Source: Cladorhizidae sp. MBARI D1340-BT2 (taxonomy: Eukaryota > Porifera > Demospongiae > Poecilosclerida > Cladorhizidae). Taken from it: a stretch of DNA of 64,000 bases. The stretch spans positions 30,587,751 to 30,651,750 of the forward strand of contig JAQNBH010000004.1 of NCBI GenBank assembly GCA_028752905.1. The letters run 5' to 3'. Made by a program: the position numbers and the translations under genes. Numbering within the stretch: the first letter of the stretch is position 1; each line of letters opens with the position of its first letter. Of this stretch, positions 12,801 through 27,058 are shown piece after piece. The notes beneath the pieces were generated by a model that made no database searches, was not told the origin of the DNA, and saw only the letters and a list, made by a program, of their open reading frames with translations.

Positions 12801-15800
12801 ATTGATAGCAGTAGTGACCAGGGTCAGAGTACTCTGGCAATGATAGCAGTAGTGACCAGGGTCAGAGTACTCTGGCAATGATAGCAGTAGTGACCAGGGT
12901 CAGAGTACTCTGGCAATGATAGCAGTAGTGACCAGGGTCAGAGTACTCTGACAATGATAGCAGTAGTGGCCAGGGTCAGAGTACTCTGGCAATGATAGCA
13001 GTAGTCACCAGGGTCAGAGTACTCTGGCAATGATAGCAGTAGTGACCAGGGTCAGAGTACTCTGGCAATGATAGCAGTAGTGACCAGGGTCAGAGTACTC
13101 TGGCAATGATAGCAGTAGTGACCAGGGTCAGAGTACTCTGGCAATGAGAGCAGTAGTGACCAGGGTCAGAGTACTCTGGCAATGATAGCAGTAGTGACCA
13201 GGGTCAGAGTACTCTGGCAATGATAGCAGTAGTGACCAGGGTCAGAGTACTCTGGTCAATGATAGCAGTAGTGACCAGGGTCAGCGTACTCTGGTCAATG
13301 ATAGCAGTAGTGACCAGGGTCAGAGTACTCTGGCAATGATAGCTGTAGTGACCAGGGTCAGAGTACTCTGGCAATGATAGCAGTAGTGACCAGGGTCAGA
13401 GTACTCTGGTAATGATAGCAGTAGTGACCAGGGTCAGAGTACTCTGGCAATGATAGCAGTAGTGACAAGGGTCAGAGTACTCTGGCAATGAGAGCAGTAG
13501 TGACCAGGGTCAGAGTACTCTGGCAATGATAGCAGTAGTGATCAGGGTCAGAGTACTCTGGCAATGATAGCAGTAGTGACCAGGGTCAGAGTACTCTGGC
13601 AATGATAGCAGTAGTGACCAGGGTCAGAGTACTCTGGCAATGATAGCAGTAGTGACCAGGGTCAGAGTACTCTGGTAATGATAGCAGTAGTGACCAGGGT
13701 CAGAGTACTCTGGCAATGAGAGCATTAGTGACCAGGGTCAGAGTACTCTGGCAATGATAGCAGTAGTGACCAGGGTCAGAGTACTCTGACAATGATAGCA
13801 GTAGTGGCCAGGGTCAGAGTACTCTGGCAATGATAGCAGTAGTGACCAGGGTCAGAGTACTCTGGCAATGATAGCAGTAGTGACCAGGGTCAGAGTACTC
13901 TGGCAATGATAGCAGTAGTGACCAGGGTCAGAGTACTCTGGCAATGATAGCAGTAGTGACCAGGGTCAGAGTACTCTGGCAATGAGAGCAGTAGTGGTCA
14001 GGGTCAGAGTACTCTGGCAATGATAGCAGTAGTGACCAGGGTCAGAGTACTCTGGCAATGATAGCAGTAGTGACCAGGGTCAGAGTACTCTGGCAATGAT
14101 AGCAGTAGTGACCAGGGTCAGAGTACTCTGGCAGATAGCAGTAGTGACCAGGGTCAGAGTACTCTGGCAATGATAGCAGTAGTGACCAGGGTCAGAGTAC
14201 TCTGGCAATGATAGCAGTAGTGACCAGGGTCAGAGTACTCTGGCAATGATAGCAGTAGTGACCAGGGTCAGAGTACTCTGGCAATGATAGCAGTTGTGAC
14301 CAGGGTCAGAGTACTCTGGCAATGATAGCAGTAGTGACCAGGGTCAGAGTACTCTGACAATGATAGCAGTAGTGGCCAGGGTCAGAGTACTCTGGCAATG
14401 ATAGCAGTAGTCACCAGGGTCAGAGTACTCTGGCAATGATAGCAGTAGTGACCAGGGTCAGAGTACTCTGACAATGATAGCAGTAGTGGCCAGGGTCAGA
14501 GTACTCTGGCAATGATAGCAGTAGTCACCAGGGTCAGAGTACTCTGGCAATGATAGCAGTAGTGACCAGGGTCAGAGTACTCTGGCAATGATAGCAGTAG
14601 TGACCAGGGTCAGAGTACTCTGGCAATGATAGCAGTAGTGACCAGGGTCAGAGTACTCTGGCAATGAGAGCAGTAGTGACCAGGGTCAGAGTACTCTGGC
14701 AATGATAGCAGTATTGACCAGGGTCAGAGTACTCTGGCAATGATAGCAGTAGTGACCAGGGTCAGAGTACTCTGGTCAATGATAGCAGTAGTGACCAGGG
14801 TCAGCGTACTCTGGCAATGATAGCAGTAGTGACCAGGGTCAGAGTACTCTGGCAATGATAGCAGTAGTGACCAGGGTCAGAGTACTCTGGCAATGATAGC
14901 AGTAGTGACCAGGGTCAGAGTACTCTGGCAATGATAGCAGTAGTGACCAGGGTCAGAGTACTCTGGTCAATGATAGCAGTAGTGACCAGGGTCAGAGTAC
15001 TCTGGTCAATGATAGCAGTAGTGACCAGGGTCAGAGTACTCTGGCAATGATAGCTGTAGTGACCAGGGTCAGAGTACTCTGGCAATGATAGCAGTAGTGA
15101 CCAGGGTCAGAGTACTCTGGCAATGATAGCAGTAGTGACCAGGGTCAGAGTACTCTGGCAATGATAGCAGTAGTGACCAGGGTCAGAGTACTCTGGCAAT
15201 GAGAGCAGTAGTGACCAGGGTCAGAGTACTCTGGCAATGATAGCAGTAGTGATCAGGGTCAGAGTACTCTGGCAATGATAGCAGTAGTCACCAGGGTCAG
15301 AGTACTCTGGCAATGATAGCAGTAGTGACCAGGGTCAGAGTACTCTGGCAATGATAGCAGTAGTGGCCAGGGTCAGAGTACTCTGGCAATGATAGCAGTA
15401 GTGACCAGGGTCAGAGTACTCTGGCAATGATAGCAGTAGTGACCAGGGTCAGAGTACTCTGGCAATGATAGCAGTAGTGACCAGGGTCAGAGTACTCTGG
15501 CAATGAGAGCAGTAGTGACCAGGGTCAGAGTACTCTGGCAATGAGAGCAGTAGTGGTCAGGGTCAGAGTACTCTGGCAATGATAGCAGTAGTGACCAGGG
15601 TCAGAGTACTCTGGCAATGATAGCAGTAGTGACCAGGGTCAGAGTACTCTGGCAATGATAGCAGTAGTGACCAGGGTCAGAGTACTCTGGCAATGATAGC
15701 AGTAGTGACCAGGGTCAGAGTACTCTGGCAATGATAGCAGTAGTGACCAGGGTCAGAGTACTCTGGCATTGATAGCAGTAGTGACCAGGGTCAGAGTACT

Positions 15801-16945
15801 CTGGCAATGATAGCAGTAGTGACCAGGGTCAGAGTACTCTGGCAATGATAGCAGTAGTGACCAGGGTCAGAGTACTCTGGCAATGATAGCAGTAGTGACC
15901 AGGGTCAGAGTACTCTGACAATGATAGCAGTAGTGGCCAGGGTCAGAGTACTCTGGCAATGATAGCAGTAGTCACCAGGGTCAGAGTACTCTGGCAATGA
16001 TAGCAGTAGTGACCAGGGTCAGAGTACTCTGGCAATGATAGCAGTAGTGACCAGGGTCAGAGTACTCTGGCAATGATAGCAGTAGTGACCAGGGTCAGAG
16101 TACTCTGGCAATGAGAGCAGTAGTGACCAGGGTCAGAGTACTCTGGCAATGATAGCAGTAGTGACCAGGGTCAGAGTACTCTGGCAATGATAGCAGTAGT
16201 GACCAGGGTCAGAGTACTCTGGTCAATGATAGCAGTAGTGACCAGGGTCAGCGTACTCTGGTCAATGATAGCAGTAGTGACCAGGGTCAGAGTACTCTGG
16301 CAATGATAGCTGTAGTGACCAGGGTCAGAGTACTCTGGCAATGATAGCAGTAGTGACCAGAGTCAGAGTACTCTAGTAATGATAGCAGTAGTGACCAGGG
16401 TCAGAGTACTCTGGCAATGATAGCAGTAGTGACCAGGGTCAGAGTACTCTGGCAATGAGAGCAGTAGTGACCAGGGTCAGAGTACTCTGGCAATGATAGC
16501 AGTAGTGATCAGGGTCAGAGTACTCTGGCAATGATAGCAGTAGTGACCAGGGTCAGAGTACTCTGGCAATGATAGCAGTAGTGACCAAGGTCAGAGTACT
16601 CTGGCAATGATAGCAGTAGTGACCAGGGTCAGAGTACTCTGGTAATGATAGCAGTAGTGACCAGGGTCAGAGTACTCTGGCAATGAGAGCATTAGTGACC
16701 AGGGTCAGAGTACTCTGGCAATGATAGCAGTAGTGACCAGGGTCAGAGTACTCTGACAATGATAGCAGTAGTGGCCAGGGTCAGAGTACTCTGGCAATGA
16801 TAGCAGTAGTGACCAGGGTCAGAGTACTCCGGCAATGATAGCAGTAGTGACCAGGGTCAGAGTACTCTGGTAATGATAGCAGTAGTGACCAGGGTCAGAG
16901 TACTCTGGCAATGATAGCAGTAGTGACCAGGGTCAGAGTACTCTG
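6830..16945. repeat. 10.1-kb satellite higher-order block, copy 1
   Basis: Rare unit variants in this block recur in the same order 10115-10117 bp later. Marker pairs include GATAGCTG (6837/16954), GTGATCA (7036/17153), GAGAGCATT (7141/17258), the first GCAGTGG (7294/17411), AGCGTACT (8034/18151, 11152/21267, 13282/23397), the GCAGATAGC deletion (14131/24246), GTTGTG (14293/24408), GTATTG (14711/24826), CTCTAGTAATG (16371/26486) and ACTCCGG (16826/26941). The left edge lies between about 6800 and 6837, where the AGCG marker at 6779 has no partner. The right edge lies before 16954. Confidence 0.9.
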
Positions 16946-19900
16946 GCAATGATAGCTGTAGTGACCAGGGTCAGAGTACTCTGGCAATGATAGCAGTAGT
17001 GACCAGGGTCAGAGTACTCTGGCAATGATAGCAGTAGTGACCAGGGTCAGAGTACTCTGGCAATGATAGCAGTAGTGACCAGGGTCAGAGTACTCTGGCA
17101 ATGAGAGCAGTAGTGACCAGGGTCAGAGTACTCTGGCAATGATAGCAGTAGTGATCAGGGTCAGAGTACTCTGGCAATGATAGCAGTAGTGACCAGGGTC
17201 AGAGTACTCTGGCAATGATAGCAGTAGTGACCAGGGTCAGAGTACTCTGGCAATGAGAGCATTAGTGACCAGGGTCAGAGTACTCTGGCAATGATAGCAG
17301 TAGTGACCAGGGTCAGAGTACTCTGGCAATGATAGCAGTAGTGACCAGGGTCAGAGTACTCTGGCAATGATAGCAGTAGTGACCAGGGTCAGAGTACTCT
17401 GGCAATGATAGCAGTGGTGACCAGGGTCAGAGTACTCTGGCAATGATAGCAGTAGTGGTCAGGGTCAGAGTACTCTGGCAATGATAGCAGTGGTGACCAG
17501 GGTCAGAGTACTCTGGCAATGAGAGCAGTAGTGGTCAGGGTCAGAGTACTCTGGCAATGATAGCAGTAGTGACCAGGGTCAGAGTACTCTGGCAATGATA
17601 GCAGTAGTGACCAGGGTCAGAGTACTCTGGCAATGATAGCAGTAGTGACCAGGCTCAGAGTACTCTGGCAATGATAGCAGTAGTGACCAGGGTCAGAGTA
17701 CTCTGGCAATGATAGCAGTAGTGACCAGGGTCAGAATACTCTGGCAATGATAGCAGTAGTGACCAGGGTCAGAGTACTCTGGCAATGATAGCAGTAGTGA
17801 CCAGGGTCAGAGTACTCTGGCAATGATAGCAGTAGTGACCAGGGTCAGAGTACTCTGACAATGATAGCAGTAGTGGCCAGGGTCAGAGTACTCTGGCAAT
17901 GATAGCAGTAGTCACCAGGGTCAGAGTACTCTGGCAATGATAGCAGTAGTGACCAGGGTCAGAGTACTCTGGCAATGATAGCAGTAGTGACCAGGGTCAG
18001 AGTACTCTGGCAATGATAGCAGTAGTGACCAGGGTCAGAGTAGTCTGGCAATGAGAGCAGTAGTGACCAGGGTCAGAGTAGTCTGGCAATGATAGCTGTA
18101 GTGACCAGGGTCAGAGTACTCTGGTCAATGATAGCAGTAGTGACCAGGGTCAGCGTACTCTGGTCAATGATAGCAGTAGTGACCAGGGTCAGAGTACTCT
18201 GGCAATGATAGCTGTAGTGACCAGGGTCAGAGTACTCTGGCAATGATAGCAGTAGTGACCAGGGTCAGAGTACTCTGGCAATGATAGCAGTAGTGACCAG
18301 GGTCAGAGTACTCTGGCAATGATAGCAGTAGTGACCAGGGTCAGAGTACTCTGGCAATGAGAGCAGTAGTGACCAGGGTCAGAGTACTCTGGCAATGATA
18401 GCAGTAGTGATCAGGGTCAGAGTACTCTGGCAATGATAGCAGTAGTGACCAGGGTCAGAGTACTCTGGCAATGATAGCAGTAGTGACCAGGGTCAGAGTA
18501 CTCTGGCAATGATAGCAGTAATGACCAGGGTCAGAGTACTCTGGTAATGATAGCAGTAGTGACCAGGGTCAGAGTACTCTGGTAATGAGAGCATTAGTGA
18601 CCAGGGTCAGAGTACTCTGGCAATGATAGCAGTAGTGACCAGGGTCAGAGTACTCTGACAATGATAGCAGTAGTGGCCAGGGTCAGAGTACTCTGGCAAT
18701 GATAGCAGTAGTGACCAGGGTCAGAGTACTCTGGCAATGATAGCAGTAGTGACCAGGGTCAGAGTACTCTGGCAATGATAGCAGTAGTGACCAGGGTCAG
18801 AGTACTCTGGCAATGATAGCAGTAGTGACCAGGGTCAGAGTACTCTGGCAATGAGAGCAGTAGTGGTCAGGGTCAGAGTACTCTGGCAATGATAGCAGTA
18901 GTGACCAGGGTCAGAGTACTCTGGCAATGATAGCAGTAGTGACCAGGGTCAGAGTACTCTGGCAATGATAGCAGTAGTGACCAGGGTCAGAGTACTCTGG
19001 CAGATAGCAGTAGTGACCAGGGTCAGAGTACTCTGGCAATGATAGCAGTAGTGACCAGGGTCAGAGTACTCTGGCAATGATAGCAGTAGTGACCAGGGTC
19101 AGAGTACTCTGGCAATGATAGCAGTAGTGACCAGGGTCAGAGTACTCTGGCAATGATAGCAGTAGTGACCAGGGTCAGAGTACTCTGACAATGATAGCAG
19201 TAGTGGCCAGGGTCAGAGTACTCTGGCAATGATAGCAGTAGTCACCAGGGTCAGAGTACTCTGGCAATGATAGCAGTAGTGACCAGGGTCAGAGTACTCT
19301 GACAATGATAGCAGTAGTGGCCAGGGTCAGAGTACTCTGGCAATGATAGCAGTAGTCACCAGGGTCAGAGTACTCTGGCAATGATAGCAGTAGTGACCAG
19401 GGTCAGAGTACTCTGGCAATGATAGCAGTAGTGGCCAGGGTCAGAGTACTCTGGCAATGATAGCAGTAGTGACCAGGGTCAGAGTACTCTGGCAATGATA
19501 GCAGTAGTGACCAGGGTCAGAGTACTCTGGCAATGATAGCAGTAGTGACCAGGGTCAGAGTACTCTGGCAATGAGAGCAGTAGTGACCAGGGTCAGAGTA
19601 CTCTGGCAATGAGAGCAGTAGTGGTCAGGGTCAGAGTACTCTGGCAATGATAGCAGTAGTGACCAGGGTCAGAGTACTCTGGCAATGATAGCAGTAGTGA
19701 CCAGGGTCAGAGTACTCTGGCAATGATAGCAGTATTGACCAGGGTCAGAGTACTCTGGCAATGATAGCAGTAGTGACCAGGGTCAGAGTACTCTGGCAAT
19801 GATAGCAGTAGTGACCAGGGTCAGAGTACTCTGGCATTGATAGCAGTAGTGACCAGGCTCAGAGTACTCTGGCAATGATAGCAGTAGTGACCAGGGTCAG

Positions 19901-22900
19901 AGTACTCTGGCAATGATAGCAGTAGTGACCAGGGTCAGAGTACTCTGGCAATGATAGCAGTAGTGACCAGGGTCAGAGTACTCTGACAATGATAGCAGTA
20001 GTGGCCAGGGTCAGAGTACTCTGGCAATGATAGCAGTAGTCACCAGGGTCAGAGTACTCTGGCAATGATAGCAGTAGTGACCAGGGTCAGAGTACTCTGG
20101 CAATGATAGCAGTAGTGACCAGGGTCAGAGTACTCTGGCAATGATAGCAGTAGTGACCAGGGTCAGAGTACTCTGGCAATGATAGCAGTAGTGACCAGGG
20201 TCAGAGTACTCTGGCAATGATAGCAGTAGTGACCAGGGTCAGAGTACTCTGGCAATGAGAGCAGTAGTGACCAGGGTCAGAGTACTCTGGCAATGAGAGC
20301 AGTAGTGGTCAGGGTCAGAGTACTCTGGCAATGATAGCAGTAGTGACCAGGGTCAGAGTACTCTGGCAATGATAGCAGTAGTGACCAGGGTCAGAGTACT
20401 CTGGCAATGATAGCAGTAGTGACCAGGGTCAGAGTACTCTGGCAATGATAGCAGTAGTGACCAGGGTCAGAGTACTCTGGAAATGAGAGCAGTAGTGACC
20501 AGGGTCAGAGTACTCTGGCAATGATAGCAGTAGTGACCAGGGTCAGAGTACTCTGGCAATGAGAGCAGTAGTGACCAGGGTCAGAGTACTCTGGCAATGA
20601 GAGCAGTAGTGGTCAGGGTCAGAGTACTCTGGCAATGATAGCAGTAGTGACCAGGGTCAGAGTACTCTGGCAATGATAGCAGTAGTGACCAGGGTCAGAG
20701 TACTCTGGCAATGATAGCAGTAGTGACAAGGGTCAGAGTACTCTGGCAATGATAGCAGTAGTGACCAGGGTCAGAGTACTCTGGCAATGAGAGCAGTAGT
20801 GACCAGGATTAGAGTACTCTGGCAATGATAGCAGTAGTGACCAGGGTCAGAGTACTCTGGCAATGATAGCAGTAGTGACCAGGGTCAGAGTACTCTGGCA
20901 ATGATAGCAGTAGTGACCAGGGTCAGAGTACTCTGGCAATGATAGCAGTAGTGACCAGGGTCAGAGTACTCTGACAATGATAGCAGTAGTGGCCAGGGTC
21001 AGAGTACTCTGGCAATGATAGCAGTAGTCACCAGGGTCAGAGTCATCTGGCAATGATAGCAGTAGTGACCAGGGTCAGAGTACTCTGGCAATGATAGCAG
21101 TAGTGACCAGGGTCAGAATACTCTGGCAATGATAGCAGTAGTGACCAGGGTCAGAGTACTCTGGCAATGAGAGCAGTAGTGACCAGGGTCAGAGTACTCT
21201 GGCAATGATAGCTGTAGTGACCAGGGTCAGAGTACTCGGGTCAATGATAGCAGTAGTGACCAGGGTCAGCGTACTCTGGTCAATGATAGCAGTAGTGACC
21301 AGGGTCAGAGTACTCTGGCAATGATAGCTGTAGTGACCAGGGTCAGAGTACTCTGGCAATGATAGCAGTAGTGACCAGGGTCAGAGTACTCTGGCAATGA
21401 TAGCAGTAGTGACCAGGGTCAGAGTACTCTGGCAATGATAGCAGTAGTGACCAGGGTCAGAGTACTCTGGCAATGAGAGCAGTAGTGACCAGGGTCAGAG
21501 TACTCTGGCAATGATAGCAGTAGTGATCAGGGTCAGAGTACTCTGGCAATGATAGCAGTAGTGACCAGGGTCAGAGTACTCTGGCAATGATAGCAGTAGT
21601 GACCAGGGTCAGAGTACTCTGGCAATGAGAGCATTAGTGACCAGGGTCAGAGTACTCTGGCAATGATAGCAGTAGTGACCAGGGTCAGAGTACTCTGGCA
21701 ATGATAGCAGTAGTGACCAGGGTCAGAGTACTCTGGCAATGATAGCAGTAGTGACCAGGGTCAGAGTACTCTGGCAATGATAGCAGTGGTGACCAGGGTC
21801 AGAGTACTCTGGCAATGATAGCAGTAGTGGTCAGGGTCAGAGTACTCTGGCAATGATAGCAGTGGTGACCAGGGTCAGAGTACTCTGGCAATGAGAGCAG
21901 TAGTGGTCAGGGTCAGAGTACTCTGGCAATGATAGCAGTAGTGACCAGGGTCAGAGTACTCTGGCAATGATAGCAGTAGTGACCAGGGTCAGAGTACTCT
22001 GGCAATGATAGCAGTAGTGACCAGGCTCAGAGTACTCTGGCAATGATAGCAGTAGTGACCAGGGTCAGAGTACTCTGGCAATGATAGCAGTAGTGACCAG
22101 GGTCAGAGTACTCTGGCAATGATAGCAGTAGTGACCAGGGTCAGAGTACTCTGGCAATGATAGCAGTAGTGACCAGGGTCAGAGTACTCTGGCAATGATA
22201 GCAGTAGTGACCAGGGTCAGAGTACTCTGACAATGATAGCAGTAGTGGCCAGGGTCAGAGTACTCTGGCAATGATAGCAGTAGTCACCAGGGTCAGAGTA
22301 CTCTGGCAATGATAGCAGTAGTGACCAGGGTCAGAGTACTCTGACAATGATAGCAGTAGTGGCCAGGGTCAGAGTACTCTGGCAATGATAGCAGTAGTCA
22401 CCAGGGTCAGAGTACTCTGGCAATGATAGCAGTAGTGACCAGGGTCAGAGTACTCTGGCAATGATAGCAGTAGTGACCAGGGTCAGAGTACTCTGGCAAT
22501 GATAGCAGTAGTGACCAGGGTCAGAGTACTCTGTCAATGATAGCAGTAGTGACCAGGGTCAGAGTACTCTGGCAATGATAGCAGTAGTGACCAGGGTCAG
22601 AGTACTCTGGCAATGATAGCAGTAGTGACCAGGGTCAGAGTACTCTGGCAATGAGAGCAGTAGTGACCAGGGTCAGAGTACTCTGGCAATGAGAGCAGTA
22701 GTGGTCAGGGTCAGAGTACTCTGGCAATGATAGCAGTAGTGACCAGGGTCAGAGTACTCTGGCAATGATAGCAGTAGTGACCAGGGTCAGAGTACTCTGG
22801 CAATGATAGCAGTAGTGACCAGGGTCAGAGTACTCTGGCAATGATAGCAGTAGTGACCAGGGTCAGAGTACTCTGGCAATGATAGCAGTAGTGACCAGGG

Positions 22901-25900
22901 TCAGAGTACTCTGGCATTGATAGCAGTAGTGACCAGGGTCAGAGTACTCTGGCAATGATAGCAGTAGTGACCAGGGTCAGAGTACTCTGGCAATGATAGC
23001 AGTAGTGACCAGGGTCAGAGTACTCTGGCAATGATAGCAGTAGTGACCAGGGTCAGAGTACTCTGACAATGATAGCAGTAGTGGCCAGGGTCAGAGTACT
23101 CTGGCAATGATAGCAGTAGTCACCAGGGTCAGAGTACTCTGGCAATGATAGCAGTAGTGACCAGGGTCAGAGTACTCTGGCAATGATAGCAGTAGTGACC
23201 AGGGTCAGAGTACTCTGGCAATGATAGCAGTAGTGACCAGGGTCAGAGTACTCTGGCAATGAGAGCAGTAGTGACCAGGGTCAGAGTACTCTGGCAATGA
23301 TAGCAGTAGTGACCAGGGTCAGAGTACTCTGGCAATGATAGCAGTAGTGACCAGGGTCAGAGTACTCTGGTCAATGATAGCAGTAGTGACCAGGGTCAGC
23401 GTACTCTGGTCAATGATAGCAGTAGTGACCAGGGTCAGAGTACTCTGGCAATGATAGCTGTAGTGACCAGGGTCAGAGTACTCTGGCAATGATAGCAGTA
23501 GTGACCAGGGTCAGAGTACTCTGGTAATGATAGCAGTAGTGACCAGGGTCAGAGTACTCTGGCAATGATAGCAGTAGTGACAAGGGTCAGAGTACTCTGG
23601 CAATGAGAGCAGTAGTGACCAGGGTCAGAGTACTCTGGCAATGATAGCAGTAGTGATCAGGGTCAGAGTACTCTGGCAATGATAGCAGTAGTGACCAGGG
23701 TCAGAGTACTCTGGCAATGATAGCAGTAGTGACCAGGGTCAGAGTACTCTGGCAATGATAGCAGTAGTGACCAGGGTCAGAGTACTCTGGTAATGATAGC
23801 AGTAGTGACCAGGGTCAGAGTACTCTGGCAATGAGAGCATTAGTGACCAGGGTCAGAGTACTCTGGCAATGATAGCAGTAGTGACCAGGGTCAGAGTACT
23901 CTGACAATGATAGCAGTAGTGGCCAGGGTCAGAGTACTCTGGCAATGATAGCAGTAGTGACCAGGGTCAGAGTACTCTGGCAATGATAGCAGTAGTGACC
24001 AGGGTCAGAGTACTCTGGCAATGATAGCAGTAGTGACCAGGGTCAGAGTACTCTGGCAATGATAGCAGTAGTGACCAGGGTCAGAGTACTCTGGCAATGA
24101 GAGCAGTAGTGGTCAGGGTCAGAGTACTCTGGCAATGATAGCAGTAGTGACCAGGGTCAGAGTACTCTGGCAATGATAGCAGTAGTGACCAGGGTCAGAG
24201 TACTCTGGCAATGATAGCAGTAGTGACCAGGGTCAGAGTACTCTGGCAGATAGCAGTAGTGACCAGGGTCAGAGTACTCTGGCAATGATAGCAGTAGTGA
24301 CCAGGGTCAGAGTACTCTGGCAATGATAGCAGTAGTGACCAGGGTCAGAGTACTCTGGCAATGATAGCAGTAGTGACCAGGGTCAGAGTACTCTGGCAAT
24401 GATAGCAGTTGTGACCAGGGTCAGAGTACTCTGGCAATGATAGCAGTAGTGACCAGGGTCAGAGTACTCTGACAATGATAGCAGTAGTGGCCAGGGTCAG
24501 AGTACTCTGGCAATGATAGCAGTAGTCACCAGGGTCAGAGTACTCTGGCAATGATAGCAGTAGTGACCAGGGTCAGAGTACTCTGACAATGATAGCAGTA
24601 GTGGCCAGGGTCAGAGTACTCTGGCAATGATAGCAGTAGTCACCAGGGTCAGAGTACTCTGGCAATGATAGCAGTAGTGACCAGGGTCAGAGTACTCTGG
24701 CAATGATAGCAGTAGTGACCAGGGTCAGAGTACTCTGGCAATGATAGCAGTAGTGACCAGGGTCAGAGTACTCTGGCAATGAGAGCAGTAGTGACCAGGG
24801 TCAGAGTACTCTGGCAATGATAGCAGTATTGACCAGGGTCAGAGTACTCTGGCAATGATAGCAGTAGTGACCAGGGTCAGAGTACTCTGGTCAATGATAG
24901 CAGTAGTGACCAGGGTCAGCGTACTCTGGCAATGATAGCAGTAGTGACCAGGGTCAGAGTACTCTGGCAATGATAGCAGTAGTGACCAGGGTCAGAGTAC
25001 TCTGGCAATGATAGCAGTAGTGACCAGGGTCAGAGTACTCTGGCAATGATAGCAGTAGTGACCAGGGTCAGAGTACTCTGGTCAATGATAGCAGTAGTGA
25101 CCAGGGTCAGAGTACTCTGGTCAATGATAGCAGTAGTGACCAGGGTCAGAGTACTCTGGCAATGATAGCTGTAGTGACCAGGGTCAGAGTACTCTGGCAA
25201 TGATAGCAGTAGTGACCAGGGTCAGAGTACTCTGGCAATGATAGCAGTAGTGACCAGGGTCAGAGTACTCTGGCAATGATAGCAGTAGTGACCAGGGTCA
25301 GAGTACTCTGGCAATGAGAGCAGTAGTGACCAGGGTCAGAGTACTCTGGCAATGATAGCAGTAGTGATCAGGGTCAGAGTACTCTGGCAATGATAGCAGT
25401 AGTCACCAGGGTCAGAGTACTCTGGCAATGATAGCAGTAGTGACCAGGGTCAGAGTACTCTGGCAATGATAGCAGTAGTGGCCAGGGTCAGAGTACTCTG
25501 GCAATGATAGCAGTAGTGACCAGGGTCAGAGTACTCTGGCAATGATAGCAGTAGTGACCAGGGTCAGAGTACTCTGGCAATGATAGCAGTAGTGACCAGG
25601 GTCAGAGTACTCTGGCAATGAGAGCAGTAGTGACCAGGGTCAGAGTACTCTGGCAATGAGAGCAGTAGTGGTCAGGGTCAGAGTACTCTGGCAATGATAG
25701 CAGTAGTGACCAGGGTCAGAGTACTCTGGCAATGATAGCAGTAGTGACCAGGGTCAGAGTACTCTGGCAATGATAGCAGTAGTGACCAGGGTCAGAGTAC
25801 TCTGGCAATGATAGCAGTAGTGACCAGGGTCAGAGTACTCTGGCAATGATAGCAGTAGTGACCAGGGTCAGAGTACTCTGGCATTGATAGCAGTAGTGAC

Positions 25901-27058
25901 CAGGGTCAGAGTACTCTGGCAATGATAGCAGTAGTGACCAGGGTCAGAGTACTCTGGCAATGATAGCAGTAGTGACCAGGGTCAGAGTACTCTGGCAATG
26001 ATAGCAGTAGTGACCAGGGTCAGAGTACTCTGACAATGATAGCAGTAGTGGCCAGGGTCAGAGTACTCTGGCAATGATAGCAGTAGTCACCAGGGTCAGA
26101 GTACTCTGGCAATGATAGCAGTAGTGACCAGGGTCAGAGTACTCTGGCAATGATAGCAGTAGTGACCAGGGTCAGAGTACTCTGGCAATGATAGCAGTAG
26201 TGACCAGGGTCAGAGTACTCTGGCAATGAGAGCAGTAGTGACCAGGGTCAGAGTACTCTGGCAATGATAGCAGTAGTGACCAGGGTCAGAGTACTCTGGC
26301 AATGATAGCAGTAGTGACCAGGGTCAGAGTACTCTGGTCAATGATAGCAGTAGTGACCAGGGTCAGCGTACTCTGGTCAATGATAGCAGTAGTGACCAGG
26401 GTCAGAGTACTCTGGCAATGATAGCTGTAGTGACCAGGGTCAGAGTACTCTGGCAATGATAGCAGTAGTGACCAGAGTCAGAGTACTCTAGTAATGATAG
26501 CAGTAGTGACCAGGGTCAGAGTACTCTGGCAATGATAGCAGTAGTGACCAGGGTCAGAGTACTCTGGCAATGAGAGCAGTAGTGACCAGGGTCAGAGTAC
26601 TCTGGCAATGATAGCAGTAGTGATCAGGGTCAGAGTACTCTGGCAATGATAGCAGTAGTGACCAGGGTCAGAGTACTCTGGCAATGATAGCAGTAGTGAC
26701 CAAGGTCAGAGTACTCTGGCAATGATAGCAGTAGTGACCAGGGTCAGAGTACTCTGGTAATGATAGCAGTAGTGACCAGGGTCAGAGTACTCTGGCAATG
26801 AGAGCATTAGTGACCAGGGTCAGAGTACTCTGGCAATGATAGCAGTAGTGACCAGGGTCAGAGTACTCTGACAATGATAGCAGTAGTGGCCAGGGTCAGA
26901 GTACTCTGGCAATGATAGCAGTAGTGACCAGGGTCAGAGTACTCCGGCAATGATAGCAGTAGTGACCAGGGTCAGAGTACTCTGGTAATGATAGCAGTAG
27001 TGACCAGGGTCAGAGTACTCTGGCAATGATAGCAGTAGTGACCAGGGTCAGAGTACTC
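16946..27058. repeat. 10.1-kb satellite higher-order block, copy 2
   Basis: Direct, adjacent copy of the preceding block. The junction falls near 16945: to its left the sequence matches about 27058, and to its right it matches about 6830, as expected for a tandem duplication by unequal exchange. The 10115-bp spacing held by most markers equals 266 units plus 7 bp. After about 27058 the two copies part: copy 1 is followed by GATAGCTG, copy 2 by GAGAGCAGTAGTGGTC. A tract of about 1 kb inside (18860-19834) does not match copy 1. Confidence 0.9.
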
